This document shows positions 25,312 to 33,343 of a stretch of DNA of 64,000 nt, in pieces. Within the stretch, counting starts at the first letter, position 1; each line of letters starts with the position of its first letter. The notes beneath the pieces were generated by a model. It searched no databases. It was not told where the DNA came from and saw only the letters and a list, made by a program, of their open reading frames with translations. Origin of the DNA: an uncultured Chloroflexota bacterium (GTDB lineage: Bacteria > Chloroflexota > Anaerolineae > Anaerolineales > Anaerolineaceae); contig CADACE010000019.1 in the NCBI GenBank assembly GCA_902786265.1, forward strand, positions 1 through 64,000, in the 5' to 3' direction. Position numbers and translations under genes: made by a program.

Positions 25312-26007
25312 ATGGCCCGATTTGACGCGTTATTTTTTGATATGGACGGGACAATGGTGGAAAACGGCGTTCTGATGCCGGCTGCCTTTCAGGAGGGATT
25401 TGCCGGCGTGGGCTTGAAAATAGAAATCGTACCATGGAAAGGAAGCGGCTGCACCGACTGGGAAGTAATGGACCGTTACCTTTCCGATTTTCCGGAATTC
25501 AGTGAAGAACAAAAAGAAGAATTGAAAGAAAAAATCGCGCCGGAAGTCAAAAAAAGCGTCATCGAAAAAGTAAGAAAGCAGGGCCTGAAAGCTCTCCCCG
25601 GTGTTCAGGATCTCATTCAGGTCCTCGTCAGCCGCGGCATTCATCCCGGACTGCTTACCGGCAATATGGAAGACATTGTCGCACCGAAGCTGGAAGCAGC
25701 CGGATTACAAAAGAAAGATTTTCCTTACGGAGGGTTTGGTGACCACTGCCCAAAGCGCGCCGATACCGCCCGGAAAGCGCTTGAATCGGCTTCCCGGTTC
25801 TTCGGGCACGAAATCGAACCGGGAAGCGCATTGATCATCGGTGATACACCGAACGACATTGCCTGTGCCCGTGCAGTCGGAGCAGCTGTCCTGGCTGTGG
25901 CAACAGGAAAATTCACCATAGAGCAGCTTTCGGAATATGATCCGGATTTTCTGCTGAAGGACCTGACCGATCCAAACCAATTTCTTGAGATTATCGGAGT
26001 ATCATAA
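25312..26007 (+). CDS. HAD-superfamily phosphatase
   Basis: The start at 25312 has AAAGGAG five bases upstream. A GTG directly before it (25309) is a less likely start. The 231-residue protein has motif I FFDMDGTM (nucleophile and acid Asp), motif II LLTGN, a Lys region before PKRADTA, and motif IV IIGDTPNDIACA. The cap between motifs I and II is helical (about 20-85), as in phosphoglycolate phosphatase or beta-phosphoglucomutase types. The substrate cannot be told. Confidence 0.88.
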   Translation: MARFDALFFDMDGTMVENGVLMPAAFQEGFAGVGLKIEIVPWKGSGCTDWEVMDRYLSDFPEFSEEQKEELKEKIAPEVKKSVIEKVRKQGLKALPGVQDLIQVLVSRGIHPGLLTGNMEDIVAPKLEAAGLQKKDFPYGGFGDHCPKRADTARKALESASRFFGHEIEPGSALIIGDTPNDIACARAVGAAVLAVATGKFTIEQLSEYDPDFLLKDLTDPNQFLEIIGVS

Positions 26008-26019
26008 GGAATTTAATTG

Positions 26020-26046
26020 TTCCGGACGATTACCGGACTTTTTTTG
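26020..26046 (+). terminator. Terminator after the HAD gene
   Basis: A short GC stem TCCGG/CCGGA (26021-26025 with 26033-26037) is followed by a T run of seven. A second hairpin (TACGTAAG/CTTGCGTA, about 26084-26110) lies just upstream of rel. Confidence 0.65.
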
Positions 26047-26128
26047 ATAAAAAATGAAAAATACCGATATCGTTAAAGGAACAATACGTAAGCAAATAGG
26101 AACCTTGCGTACTCAATTGAGGTGAAAT

Positions 26129-28330
26129 ATGCTTTTAGATGACATTTTTGCAGCAATACCGGAATCTTACACACAGGCAGACAAAGACCTGATTGAAAAA
26201 GCATACTACTTTGCGGAAAAAGCCCATGAAGGTCAAAAAAGAGCTTCCGGCGAACCCTATTTTACTCACTGCGTTGCCGTCGCTTTAATCCTATGCGAAA
26301 TGAGAGTTCAGAGCATGGTCGTCGCTGCCGCCCTGCTGCATGATACCGTTGAAGACACGGCGGTGACAACAGAAGATATTGAACGCGAATTCGGTCATGA
26401 AATTATGACCCTGGTGGACGGTGTCACAAAACTGACTCACCTTCCCAATACGAACCGTATCGGCGGACCGGTCAAAGCGGAGGAATCGGAAGGCGAACAC
26501 TCCCAACCGTTGAATCCTGCAGAAAAAGCACAGCAGAAAAAGGATCTGAAAAACGCTACGCTGCGCAAAACACTGGTCGCGATGACAAAAGACATCCGGG
26601 TGATGATCATTAAACTGGCGGACCGGCTGCACAACATGCGTACACTCAGCTATACATCCAAAGAAAAGCAGGAACGGATCGCCAAAGAAACTCTTGACAT
26701 CTATGCCCCCATCGCGAATGTCCTCGGTATCTGGCGTATCAAATGGGAACTTGAGGACCTCGCCTTCCGCTATATTCACCCCAATGAATACGCACAAATC
26801 GCTGAAAACCTTGCCTCCACGCACCAGCTGCGCGAGCGGGAAATCAATGAGATCATCGAGCGCCTGAAGGACATCATGGAAAGTGTCCACATCGATTGTG
26901 AGATCAAAGGGCGTCCCAAGCATCTTTATTCCATTTACGGCAAAATGCTGAACCGGAATAAACCTTTTGAGATGCTCAGGGATCTGCGCGGCGTACGCGT
27001 CATTGTGAACACCGTCGCTGATTGTTATGCCGCCCTGGGACAGATCCATACGCACTGGCGCCCGATCCCAAATGAATTTGATGACTATATCGCCAACCCC
27101 AAAGACAATTTCTACCAGTCGCTCCACACCGCTGTCATGTACGATGACAACAAACCGCTTGAGGTCCAGATCCGTACATTTGAAATGCATCAGAACGCGG
27201 AATACGGTGTGGCGGCACACTGGCGCTACAAAGGCGCGGTAAATGATCCTACATTCAACAAACGGATCGAATGGCTGCGTACAGCGATGGACTGGCAGCA
27301 GGATGTTTCCGATGCCAACGAGTTTATGGACGGGATGAAGTCCGATGTTTTCGAAAACCGGGTTTATGTTTTCACGCCGCACCGCGACGTTCTCGACCTT
27401 CCCGCGGGCTCCACACCGATCGACTTTGCTTATGCCGTTCATACGGAAGTCGGGCACCGCTGCCGCGGAGCGAAAGTCAACGGGAAAATCGTCCCGCTGA
27501 ATTATGTATTAAAAGACGGAGACCAGGTTTCCGTCTCGACTGCCAAGCAGGGCGGCCCCAGCCGCGACTGGCTGAACCCCAACACAGGCCTGGTGCATAC
27601 GCAGCGGGCACGCTCCAAAATACGCGCCTGGTTCAAATGGCAGGATCGGGAACAGAACCTCTCCCAGGGCAGGGATTCGCTGCGGCATGAGCTGTCACGG
27701 TTGGGCCTCCAGGACGCGGATCTGAGCGAGATCGCTCCGAAAGTGGGCTATAAAACCCCGGACGACATGTATGTCGCCATTGGCTGCGGCGACCTTTCCA
27801 CGATCCGTGTGATCAACAAGATCAATGAAGAGATCAAAAACCTGAACCTGCCGCCGGTACTGGAACCGCGTCCGAGACCGCAGCACACTGAATCCGATAT
27901 CACCGTTCTCGGTGTCGGAAACATTTACACGACTTTCGGAAAATGCTGCAATCCGGCTCCGGGAGATGACATTATCGGCTATATCACCGTCGGGCGCGGC
28001 TGCACCATCCACAAAGCGAACTGTCCGAACATCCAGCGCATCCGCAATACAGAGCGGCTCATCAATGTTTCCTGGGGCGAACCGAAGCAGGTTTATTCCG
28101 TGCCGATCACCATCAAAGCCTATGACCGCCAGGGGCTGATCAACGACATCACCAATCTGCTCGTCAGTGAGTCGATCAACCTTGAAAACATCAATGTCAA
28201 GACCCAGCACAACTATGTCAACACCGATATTGTTGTCGATGTACAGGACATTTCACAGCTCAGCCGTCTGCTTAACAAGCTGGAAGCCCTTCCGAATGTC
28301 GTGGAAGCATACCGCAAGAATCCGGGATAG
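26129..28330 (+). CDS. rel: Bifunctional (p)ppGpp synthetase/hydrolase
   Basis: This 733-residue Rel/SpoT-type enzyme controls the stringent response. Domains in order: HD hydrolase (about 25-200; YFTHCVAVAL, LLHDTVEDT, KLADRLHNMRTL), synthetase (about 240-370; GRPKHLYSIYGKM, GVRVIVNTVADCYAALG, DNFYQSLHTAV, LEVQIRT), TGS (about 405-465; VYVFTPHRDVLDLPAGSTPIDFA), a conserved-cysteine domain (KCCNPAPGDDIIGYI, HKANCPN) and a C-terminal ACT domain (ITIKAYDRQGLINDITNLL). Both active sites look intact. GAGGTGAA precedes the ATG. It is followed by the longest heptad tract of the window. Confidence 0.96.
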   Translation: MLLDDIFAAIPESYTQADKDLIEKAYYFAEKAHEGQKRASGEPYFTHCVAVALILCEMRVQSMVVAAALLHDTVEDTAVTTEDIEREFGHEIMTLVDGVTKLTHLPNTNRIGGPVKAEESEGEHSQPLNPAEKAQQKKDLKNATLRKTLVAMTKDIRVMIIKLADRLHNMRTLSYTSKEKQERIAKETLDIYAPIANVLGIWRIKWELEDLAFRYIHPNEYAQIAENLASTHQLREREINEIIERLKDIMESVHIDCEIKGRPKHLYSIYGKMLNRNKPFEMLRDLRGVRVIVNTVADCYAALGQIHTHWRPIPNEFDDYIANPKDNFYQSLHTAVMYDDNKPLEVQIRTFEMHQNAEYGVAAHWRYKGAVNDPTFNKRIEWLRTAMDWQQDVSDANEFMDGMKSDVFENRVYVFTPHRDVLDLPAGSTPIDFAYAVHTEVGHRCRGAKVNGKIVPLNYVLKDGDQVSVSTAKQGGPSRDWLNPNTGLVHTQRARSKIRAWFKWQDREQNLSQGRDSLRHELSRLGLQDADLSEIAPKVGYKTPDDMYVAIGCGDLSTIRVINKINEEIKNLNLPPVLEPRPRPQHTESDITVLGVGNIYTTFGKCCNPAPGDDIIGYITVGRGCTIHKANCPNIQRIRNTERLINVSWGEPKQVYSVPITIKAYDRQGLINDITNLLVSESINLENINVKTQHNYVNTDIVVDVQDISQLSRLLNKLEALPNVVEAYRKNPG

Positions 28331-28339
28331 ATAGACAGG

Positions 28340-28479
28340 GGCTGGTGATTGGTAATCAGTGGCCGGTGGTCAGTGATCAGTGATTTGGGCCTATTTGCCA
28401 CTAATATACTGAATACTGACCACCAGACACCGGCTACCAGACACCGGCTACCAAACACCGGCTACCGGCCACCGGCCAC
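28340..28479. repeat. 7-bp-period tract, 20 units in register, with inverted arms
   Basis: Twenty consecutive 7-base units with no phase break begin ten bases after the rel stop. Left-hand units are of GGTCAGT type and right-hand units of CGGCTAC and CAGACAC type. GGTGGTCAGT (28365-28374) pairs perfectly with ACTGACCACC (28415-28424), so the tract can fold back. Confidence 0.88.
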
Positions 28480-28502
28480 GATATTCCAAATTACCAATTC
28501 CC

Positions 28503-28567
28503 TTTACATGTATCCATATTTGTTGTAAAATGTGGCATGTTTATCCGGACAATTAATTGTCTATAAT
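28503..28567 (+). promoter_or_regulatory. Promoter and palindromic operator for the acidic Cys-protein gene
   Basis: TTTACA (28503-28508), a 17-base spacer and TAAAAT (28526-28531). A perfect 14-bp palindrome, GACAATTAATTGTC, lies at 28548-28561, directly before TATAAT (28562-28567). GGAGG follows at 28571. A start from the second -10 box would cut into the ribosome-binding site, so the first promoter is more likely and the palindrome would lie just after its start point. Confidence 0.6.
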
Positions 28568-28581
28568 ATTGGAGGTTTCTT

Positions 28582-28842
28582 ATGGCCACAAAAATTCGAT
28601 GCAAATATTTAGATTGCGCTTTCCTTGATGAGGGTTATTGTATTTCCGCTCAAATTGACCTGGATTCCGACAAAGGCTGCCTGACATACCAGTCAAATGA
28701 CGACCTTCCCCTGGACGAAAATCTTGATGAAATCGACAACATCAATGAATGGGAAGATGGCGAAGAAGAAGAAGATCTCATCGATGAAGATGATGATGAC
28801 GAACCCTGGATGGATGAAGAAGACGAGGAAGACGAATACTAA
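28582..28842 (+). CDS. Small four-Cys, acidic-tail protein (DUF1540-like)
   Basis: The 86-residue protein has an N-terminal Cys module with spacing C-x4-C-x7-C-x12-C (Cys7, 12, 20, 33: RCKYLDCAF, GYCISAQIDLD, GCLTY). This resembles DUF1540 metal-binding modules. From residue 38 on it is almost purely acidic (EEEEDLIDEDDDDEPW), a tail probably disordered. It may bind zinc or an iron-sulfur cluster and a basic partner; function unknown. A DUF2997 protein and an NrdG-like radical SAM protein follow within 100 bases on the same strand. Confidence 0.65.
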   Translation: MATKIRCKYLDCAFLDEGYCISAQIDLDSDKGCLTYQSNDDLPLDENLDEIDNINEWEDGEEEEDLIDEDDDDEPWMDEEDEEDEY

Positions 28843-28929
28843 GACAACGTTCCCGGTTTCCTGAATACAATTGACAGGCACCGGATATCCATTTGAAAAG
28901 CCGGATGGTAACGAGCCGGAGATATTCTG

Positions 28930-29136
28930 ATGAAAGTTGAACAAATAGAAATCATCATAGGATCTGACGGAAAGGTTCAGCTTCAAACCTCCGGCTTTTC
29001 AGGAAACGATTGTCTGGAAGCGACTAAAGAAATAGAAGGATTGCTCGGGAATCAAATACTGAACAGAGAAGAAACAGGCGAAATTTATCAGCAAACACCC
29101 GTAAAAACAGCAGAAAAGGTGAAAATTCACCACTGA
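28930..29136 (+). CDS. DUF2997-family protein
   Basis: This 68-residue protein has the DUF2997 pattern: IEIIIGSDGKVQLQTSGFSG, then a conserved Cys in DCLEATKEIEGLLGNQI, and a tail with REETGEIYQQ. In other bacteria DUF2997 genes lie beside DUF1257 and Ycf46-like AAA ATPase genes; neither is seen here. The radical SAM gene starts one base after its stop codon, so they are co-translated. GGAG precedes the ATG. The function is unknown; it may be a small substrate or adaptor of the radical SAM protein. Confidence 0.75.
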   Translation: MKVEQIEIIIGSDGKVQLQTSGFSGNDCLEATKEIEGLLGNQILNREETGEIYQQTPVKTAEKVKIHH

Positions 29137-29137
29137 G

Positions 29138-29689
29138 ATGAAAATCAGGATCCATAAAATCATAACGGGAAGCTGCGCGAACGGCCCCGGTATCAGAAAT
29201 GTTGTCTGGTTCCAGGGATGTACACTCAGCTGTCCCGGTTGTTTTAATCCGCAGACGCATGATCCAAAAGGAGGACGTGCGTTATCTGTAAAAGCTTTAT
29301 GTGATCAGCTTCTTTCTCCCGAGGCGCCTTGTGACGGAATTACCATCAGCGGAGGTGAACCTTTTCAACAGGCAGAAGCGTTACAGAAGCTATTAGCGGA
29401 AATAAAAACACGCAGCGCGCTGCCGGTTCTGATTTTCAGCGGATACACGTATGATCATCTGAAAAGCTCAGCCGTATGTTCCGGCTGTCTTCCATTCACG
29501 GATGTCCTGATCTGCGGTTCTTATGACAGAAACATTCCCCCGGATCATGACAGATTCTGTTCATCAGGCAATCAGGAGCTTGTCCTTCTGTCGGACTATT
29601 ATACAAAAAAAGATTTCAAAAATCTTCCGCTGGGTGAATATTTCCTCGATAATCAGGGAAAAATTATCATCAGCGGTATAAATCCTTAA
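29138..29689 (+). CDS. NrdG-like radical SAM protein
   Basis: The 183-residue protein is a short radical SAM enzyme of the activase type. The cluster motif CxxxCxxC is at Cys28, Cys32 and Cys35 (QGCTLSCPGCFN). The SAM-binding GGEP motif is in TISGGEPFQQAEAL. N-terminal GSCANGPGIRNVVWFQG matches the NrdG/PFL-activase start. NrdG activates class III ribonucleotide reductase, but no nrdD is nearby, and the partner in this operon is a DUF2997 protein, so a different target is possible. Such oxygen-sensitive enzymes fit an anaerobe. Confidence 0.85.
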   Translation: MKIRIHKIITGSCANGPGIRNVVWFQGCTLSCPGCFNPQTHDPKGGRALSVKALCDQLLSPEAPCDGITISGGEPFQQAEALQKLLAEIKTRSALPVLIFSGYTYDHLKSSAVCSGCLPFTDVLICGSYDRNIPPDHDRFCSSGNQELVLLSDYYTKKDFKNLPLGEYFLDNQGKIIISGINP

Positions 29690-29718
29690 CATTTAACAAA
29701 TTTTAAGGTAAAATAAAA

Positions 29719-29753
29719 ACTCAGTAGTCAGTATTCAGCATTCAGTTGGCGGA
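29719..29753. repeat. 7-bp-period tract, five units
   Basis: Units ACTCAGT, AGTCAGT, ATTCAGC, ATTCAGT and TGGCGGA in phase, 30 bases after the radical SAM stop. Nothing else is clear in 29690-29853. Confidence 0.7.
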
Positions 29754-29853
29754 AACAGCCGACAGAATGTTTTCAGCAGCAAAATTCATCCGGCGCAATA
29801 AACATGGGTGAAGATGCGTGTCTGCCGACGTGTCCGGCAGCGGAGAATAAAAC

Positions 29854-31560
29854 ATGAAAAATCAAAGAAAAGCATTTATCACATTATCAGCAGTTCTGTT
29901 CTGCATTTTATTCGGAATCAGCACCGTCAGTGCGGCAAAGGACACGGTCGATATATATTTCTTCCACGGAGACGGCTGCCCTCATTGCGAACAGGAAGGG
30001 CCTTATCTTCAATATCTTCAGGACGAGATCTATAAAGGGAAGCTGAACATTCATAAATACGAGATATGGTACAACGAAGAAAATGCTGATCTGGCTGAAA
30101 CCTTCTGTGAAGCCTATGGAGAAACATCCACGGGTGTCCCGATGACGTTTATCGGCACGCACTACATTTCCGGATTCAATGATGGGATGCAGTTCGATTT
30201 CCGGACTGCAATTGATGATGAACTGGCAAACGGTCCGATAGACCCGATGGACATCGTCAACGGCAAAATGACCCGCGGGCGTATCCCGGCGGATGAGGTC
30301 GTTAATGTCTATTTCTTCCGAGGAGAAGGCTGTTCCCACTGTGCGGAAGAAGAGCCTTTCCTGCAGCATCTCATCGATGATGTGTATGGTCCGAAACTTG
30401 TTGTCCATGAATACGAAGTCTGGTTCGATGAAAACAATGCCGCATACGCAGAAGAATTTGCCAAAGCTTATGGCAGCCAGATGACAGGGGTTCCGCTGAC
30501 ATTTATCGGGACGCATTTCTTTACCGGGTTTAATGAAAGCTACCAGGAACTTTTCACATCGGCAATCGATGAAGAACTGGAAGCCGGTCCGATCAATCCG
30601 CTGAATATCGTTGACGGCAGCATCACCATAGACCAGATCACGGAAGCCCGGGAACAAAAAAAAAATGAGCCTCAGCGGACAGTGATCAACGTCCCTCTGA
30701 TCGGGGAAGTTGATCTGCAAAACAAAAGCCTGCTCCTTACCACTACCATCATCGGTCTGGTGGACGGGGTGAATCCCTGTTCCCTGTGGGTCCTCACCAT
30801 GCTGCTGGCCATGGTCATCCATACCGATTCCCGGAAAAAGACGCTGATCATCGGATTTGTATATCTGTTCATAACCGCGGCGATTTACGCGCTCTTTATT
30901 CTCGGCGTCTTCTCACTTCTCAGTTACGTCCGTTTTATGAAATGGATCCAGATCGTGGTGGCCTGTATCACACTTGTGCTGGGCCTTATCAACCTCAAGG
31001 ATTATTTCTTCTTCAAGCAGGGCGTATCACTCACCATTGACGACGAGAAAAAGCCCGGTCTTTACAAGAAAATGCGCAATGTGCTTAAAAACACCGACAA
31101 CGTCTGGGCGATGATCGGCGCTACCATTGTACTCGCTGCCGGAGTTTCTCTTGTGGAATTTTCCTGCACAGCGGCTTTTCCGGTGATCTGGTCGAATATC
31201 CTCTCCGCGCATGGTGTGACAAAGCTGGAGTTTGCACTGCATCTGCTGCTGTATATGCTGCTTTATCAGATGGATGAACTCATCATCTTCCTTGTGGTCG
31301 TTGTAACGATGAAATCTAAGAGGATGGAAGAGAAACACGGTCAGGTGCTCAAGCTCTTCAGCGGATGTCTGATGGTTGTCCTGTCTGCGGTCATGATCAT
31401 CAAGCCCGCACTGATGAATGACCTGAAATCCACCCTGATCATCTTCGGCAGCGCCATTCTCGCGACACTGCTGATCCTCCTGATCACCTCCGTGATCCTG
31501 CCCAAATTCGGCATTTACATCGGACATATGAAGGATGCGAACAGAGACACCAGGGACTAG
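29854..31560 (+). CDS. Tandem-thioredoxin/CcdA-like membrane fusion protein
   Basis: The protein has 568 residues. A signal or anchor segment (8-27) is followed by two homologous thioredoxin-like domains. Each has a CxxC centre (Cys42-Cys45 in DGCPHCEQE; Cys160-Cys163 in EGCSHCAEE) and a cis-Pro (GVPMTFIGT, Pro96; GVPLTFIGT, Pro214). From about 290 on there are roughly six or seven membrane helices of CcdA/DsbD type with paired cysteines, Cys309 in GVNPCSLWVL and Cys438 in EFSCTAAFPVIW. The protein should carry electrons from cytoplasmic thioredoxin through the membrane domain to the two outside domains. The order differs from DsbD (whose thioredoxin is C-terminal). GGAG precedes the ATG; the stop lies in a heptad tract. 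Confidence 0.88.
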   Translation: MKNQRKAFITLSAVLFCILFGISTVSAAKDTVDIYFFHGDGCPHCEQEGPYLQYLQDEIYKGKLNIHKYEIWYNEENADLAETFCEAYGETSTGVPMTFIGTHYISGFNDGMQFDFRTAIDDELANGPIDPMDIVNGKMTRGRIPADEVVNVYFFRGEGCSHCAEEEPFLQHLIDDVYGPKLVVHEYEVWFDENNAAYAEEFAKAYGSQMTGVPLTFIGTHFFTGFNESYQELFTSAIDEELEAGPINPLNIVDGSITIDQITEAREQKKNEPQRTVINVPLIGEVDLQNKSLLLTTTIIGLVDGVNPCSLWVLTMLLAMVIHTDSRKKTLIIGFVYLFITAAIYALFILGVFSLLSYVRFMKWIQIVVACITLVLGLINLKDYFFFKQGVSLTIDDEKKPGLYKKMRNVLKNTDNVWAMIGATIVLAAGVSLVEFSCTAAFPVIWSNILSAHGVTKLEFALHLLLYMLLYQMDELIIFLVVVVTMKSKRMEEKHGQVLKLFSGCLMVVLSAVMIIKPALMNDLKSTLIIFGSAILATLLILLITSVILPKFGIYIGHMKDANRDTRD

Positions 31561-31660
31561 GGATTAGGGACCAGGAAAAAAGAGACCGAAAGATTTGTTC
31601 TTCCGGTCTTTTTTTTCCTGGTCCCTAAAAACTGGTCCCCAGTCCCTAATCCCTAATTAT
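31549..31660. repeat. Inverted 7-bp-period tract enclosing a terminator
   Basis: Left arm units ACCAGGG, ACTAGGG and ATTAGGG (31549-31576) and right arm units TGGTCCC, CAGTCCC and TAATCCC (31619-31660) are inverted copies. Both convergent stop codons (31558-31560 on plus, 31655-31653 on minus) lie in the arms. The centre is the hairpin listed separately. Confidence 0.85.
31583..31616 (+). terminator. Terminator inside the heptad inverted repeat
   Basis: The stem AGACCGAAAGA/TCTTCCGGTCT (one mismatch, 31583-31593 with 31599-31609) is followed by a run of T to 31616. It is flanked by A and T runs, so it can act in both directions for the convergent genes. Confidence 0.88.
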
Positions 31661-32390
31661 TAAAAAGGTATTCCTCAAATGTCAGTCCCTGTTCCGCTAT
31701 TTTTTTTGCGATTTCAACATTATCAATGTAACGGATGTGCCAGGGTTCATAGGAAAAGCCTGTAATATCTTCTTTCCCTTCGGGATAGCGCAGGATAAAA
31801 CCAAAATCCGCAAGCTTTTCATGGATCTTTGCCCAAATTTCCGGATACTTTACCATTTCCTCGTTATCATAGATATCCGCGCCATCAACATTGAGATAAA
31901 GGTCAAGCGCAAGCCCCGTGTGATGTTCGGAATACCCGGGAACAGCGACAAACTTTTTCGCATAATCCTCACCGTAACGTATCGTGAAATCTTCCATGAT
32001 CTTCATCTGATCGGTAATGCTGCGATAAGCGGAATCAATGTCAATAATTACTTCTTCCGCCGCAAGAGCATTTCTCAGCGCAAGATAAGCCTCGTAAGCC
32101 TTTTTTTCCACTTCAGCAGTATTTCCCCGCGAATTTGTTATATGTTCAAATTCAACGACACTCGCCCAGTTATCCGGCAGCGGGTTCAGCTTGTTCATCA
32201 ACACAAGGTAGTCAATTTCAAGCGATTTCGGCTCCCCGGTAAATTCTGTTTCCTCCGGTATTTTTGTTCCAAAAGGGATCTCATCAGGCGGCCAAATCAG
32301 ATCCGCATGAGCGGAATTTATTCCGAATATCGGCAAAAAAAACAACAGCCCCGGCATAAACAAAAACAACATTATCCTGTTTTTTCCCAT
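31653..32390 (-). CDS. VanY-type D-Ala-D-Ala carboxypeptidase (M15)
   Basis: The 245-residue protein has a signal peptide (about 1-29, ending NSAHA). The M15 zinc peptidase domain shows DSAYRSITDQ, then SEHHTGLALDLYL (zinc His and Asp) and YEPWHIRYI (catalytic Glu region and zinc His). Such enzymes trim the terminal D-Ala from peptidoglycan stem peptides outside the membrane. AAGGAGG precedes the ATG. No vancomycin-resistance partners are nearby, so a housekeeping wall role is most likely. Confidence 0.9.
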   Translation of the reverse strand: MGKNRIMLFLFMPGLLFFLPIFGINSAHADLIWPPDEIPFGTKIPEETEFTGEPKSLEIDYLVLMNKLNPLPDNWASVVEFEHITNSRGNTAEVEKKAYEAYLALRNALAAEEVIIDIDSAYRSITDQMKIMEDFTIRYGEDYAKKFVAVPGYSEHHTGLALDLYLNVDGADIYDNEEMVKYPEIWAKIHEKLADFGFILRYPEGKEDITGFSYEPWHIRYIDNVEIAKKIAEQGLTFEEYLFNN

Positions 32391-32476
32391 TTGTCCTCCT
32401 TAAACCACTATTGACTTATTGATCGAATTAACCCGATAAATGCTGAATAAGTTCCGGCGATAAAGTAAAATTCCGA

Positions 32477-33229
32477 TCACCGGGGATTTTCTGTCTCACC
32501 GGTATCAAATCCCTGTTCGCGCAAAAATTTCAGGTCTTTCACCGAAAGCTCAGCCTTTTTCAACAGGTCAGGGCGGCGTTGGGCAGTCCGCAGCAGACTC
32601 TGCTGCCTGCGCCATTCATTGATCTTTGCATGATTCCCGGAAAGCAGGACCTCCGGGACCGTCCAGCCGCGGAATTCCGGGGGACGTGTGTAATGAGGAT
32701 ATTCCAATAAATATGACGCGTGAGAATCATCAAACGCGCCGTCAGGGTCGCCCAGCACACCGTTCAGGTTGCGGCTGATGGCATCGATCAGGATCAGCGC
32801 AGGCAGTTCTCCGCCGGTGAGAACATAATCCCCGATGGAGATCTCATCCGTTACCAGATGCTCCCGGATCCGCTCATCAAAACCTTCATAACGGCCGCAA
32901 ATCAACGCGAGACGGGGATATTCGGCGAATTTCTGGGCATCCTGCTGTGTGAAGATCCTGCCCTGAGGTGTCAGCAGGATCACCGGACACTCCGGCGGCG
33001 TCCCGACAACCGACTCCACCGCGGCAAAGACCGGATCCGGTTTCATCACCATTCCCCCGCCGCCGCCATAAGGCGGTTCATCGGTAATGTGATGTTTTCC
33101 TTCCGCCCAGTCGCGGATATCATGAACATCAACGGAAATCAGCCCGTTTTCGATGGCTTTGTTCAAAATCGAGCAGCCAAGGTAACCGGCAAATACCTGC
33201 GGAATCAAAGAAAAGACGTCAAATTTCAT
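32477..33229 (-). CDS. trmD: tRNA (guanine-N1)-methyltransferase TrmD
   Basis: This 250-residue SPOUT-family enzyme methylates G37 of tRNAs. Motifs include [41 protein letters not shown] (knot region) and [20 protein letters not shown]. The C-terminal [26 protein letters not shown] is typical. It stands apart from the usual rpsP-rimM-rplS neighbours. No Shine-Dalgarno site is seen. A TATAAT box ends only nine bases before the ATG on this strand, so the message may be leaderless. Confidence 0.96.
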   Translation of the reverse strand: MKFDVFSLIPQVFAGYLGCSILNKAIENGLISVDVHDIRDWAEGKHHITDEPPYGGGGGMVMKPDPVFAAVESVVGTPPECPVILLTPQGRIFTQQDAQKFAEYPRLALICGRYEGFDERIREHLVTDEISIGDYVLTGGELPALILIDAISRNLNGVLGDPDGAFDDSHASYLLEYPHYTRPPEFRGWTVPEVLLSGNHAKINEWRRQQSLLRTAQRRPDLLKKAELSVKDLKFLREQGFDTGETENPR

Positions 33230-33343
33230 AACAATTCAATTATAAAATAAGATAGAATAAATCTGAAAAATAAATGTGTTTTTCGAGAGCTGCAGGTCAT
33301 TTTCCGAATCATTATTTTTCTGTCAGGATTGAAGGAGCAAAAA

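Noticed and set aside
26291..27457. Long minus-strand frame opposite rel (388 codons)
   Set aside because: The rel protein is fully supported by five recognisable domains. The opposite frame has no motif and no ribosome-binding site.
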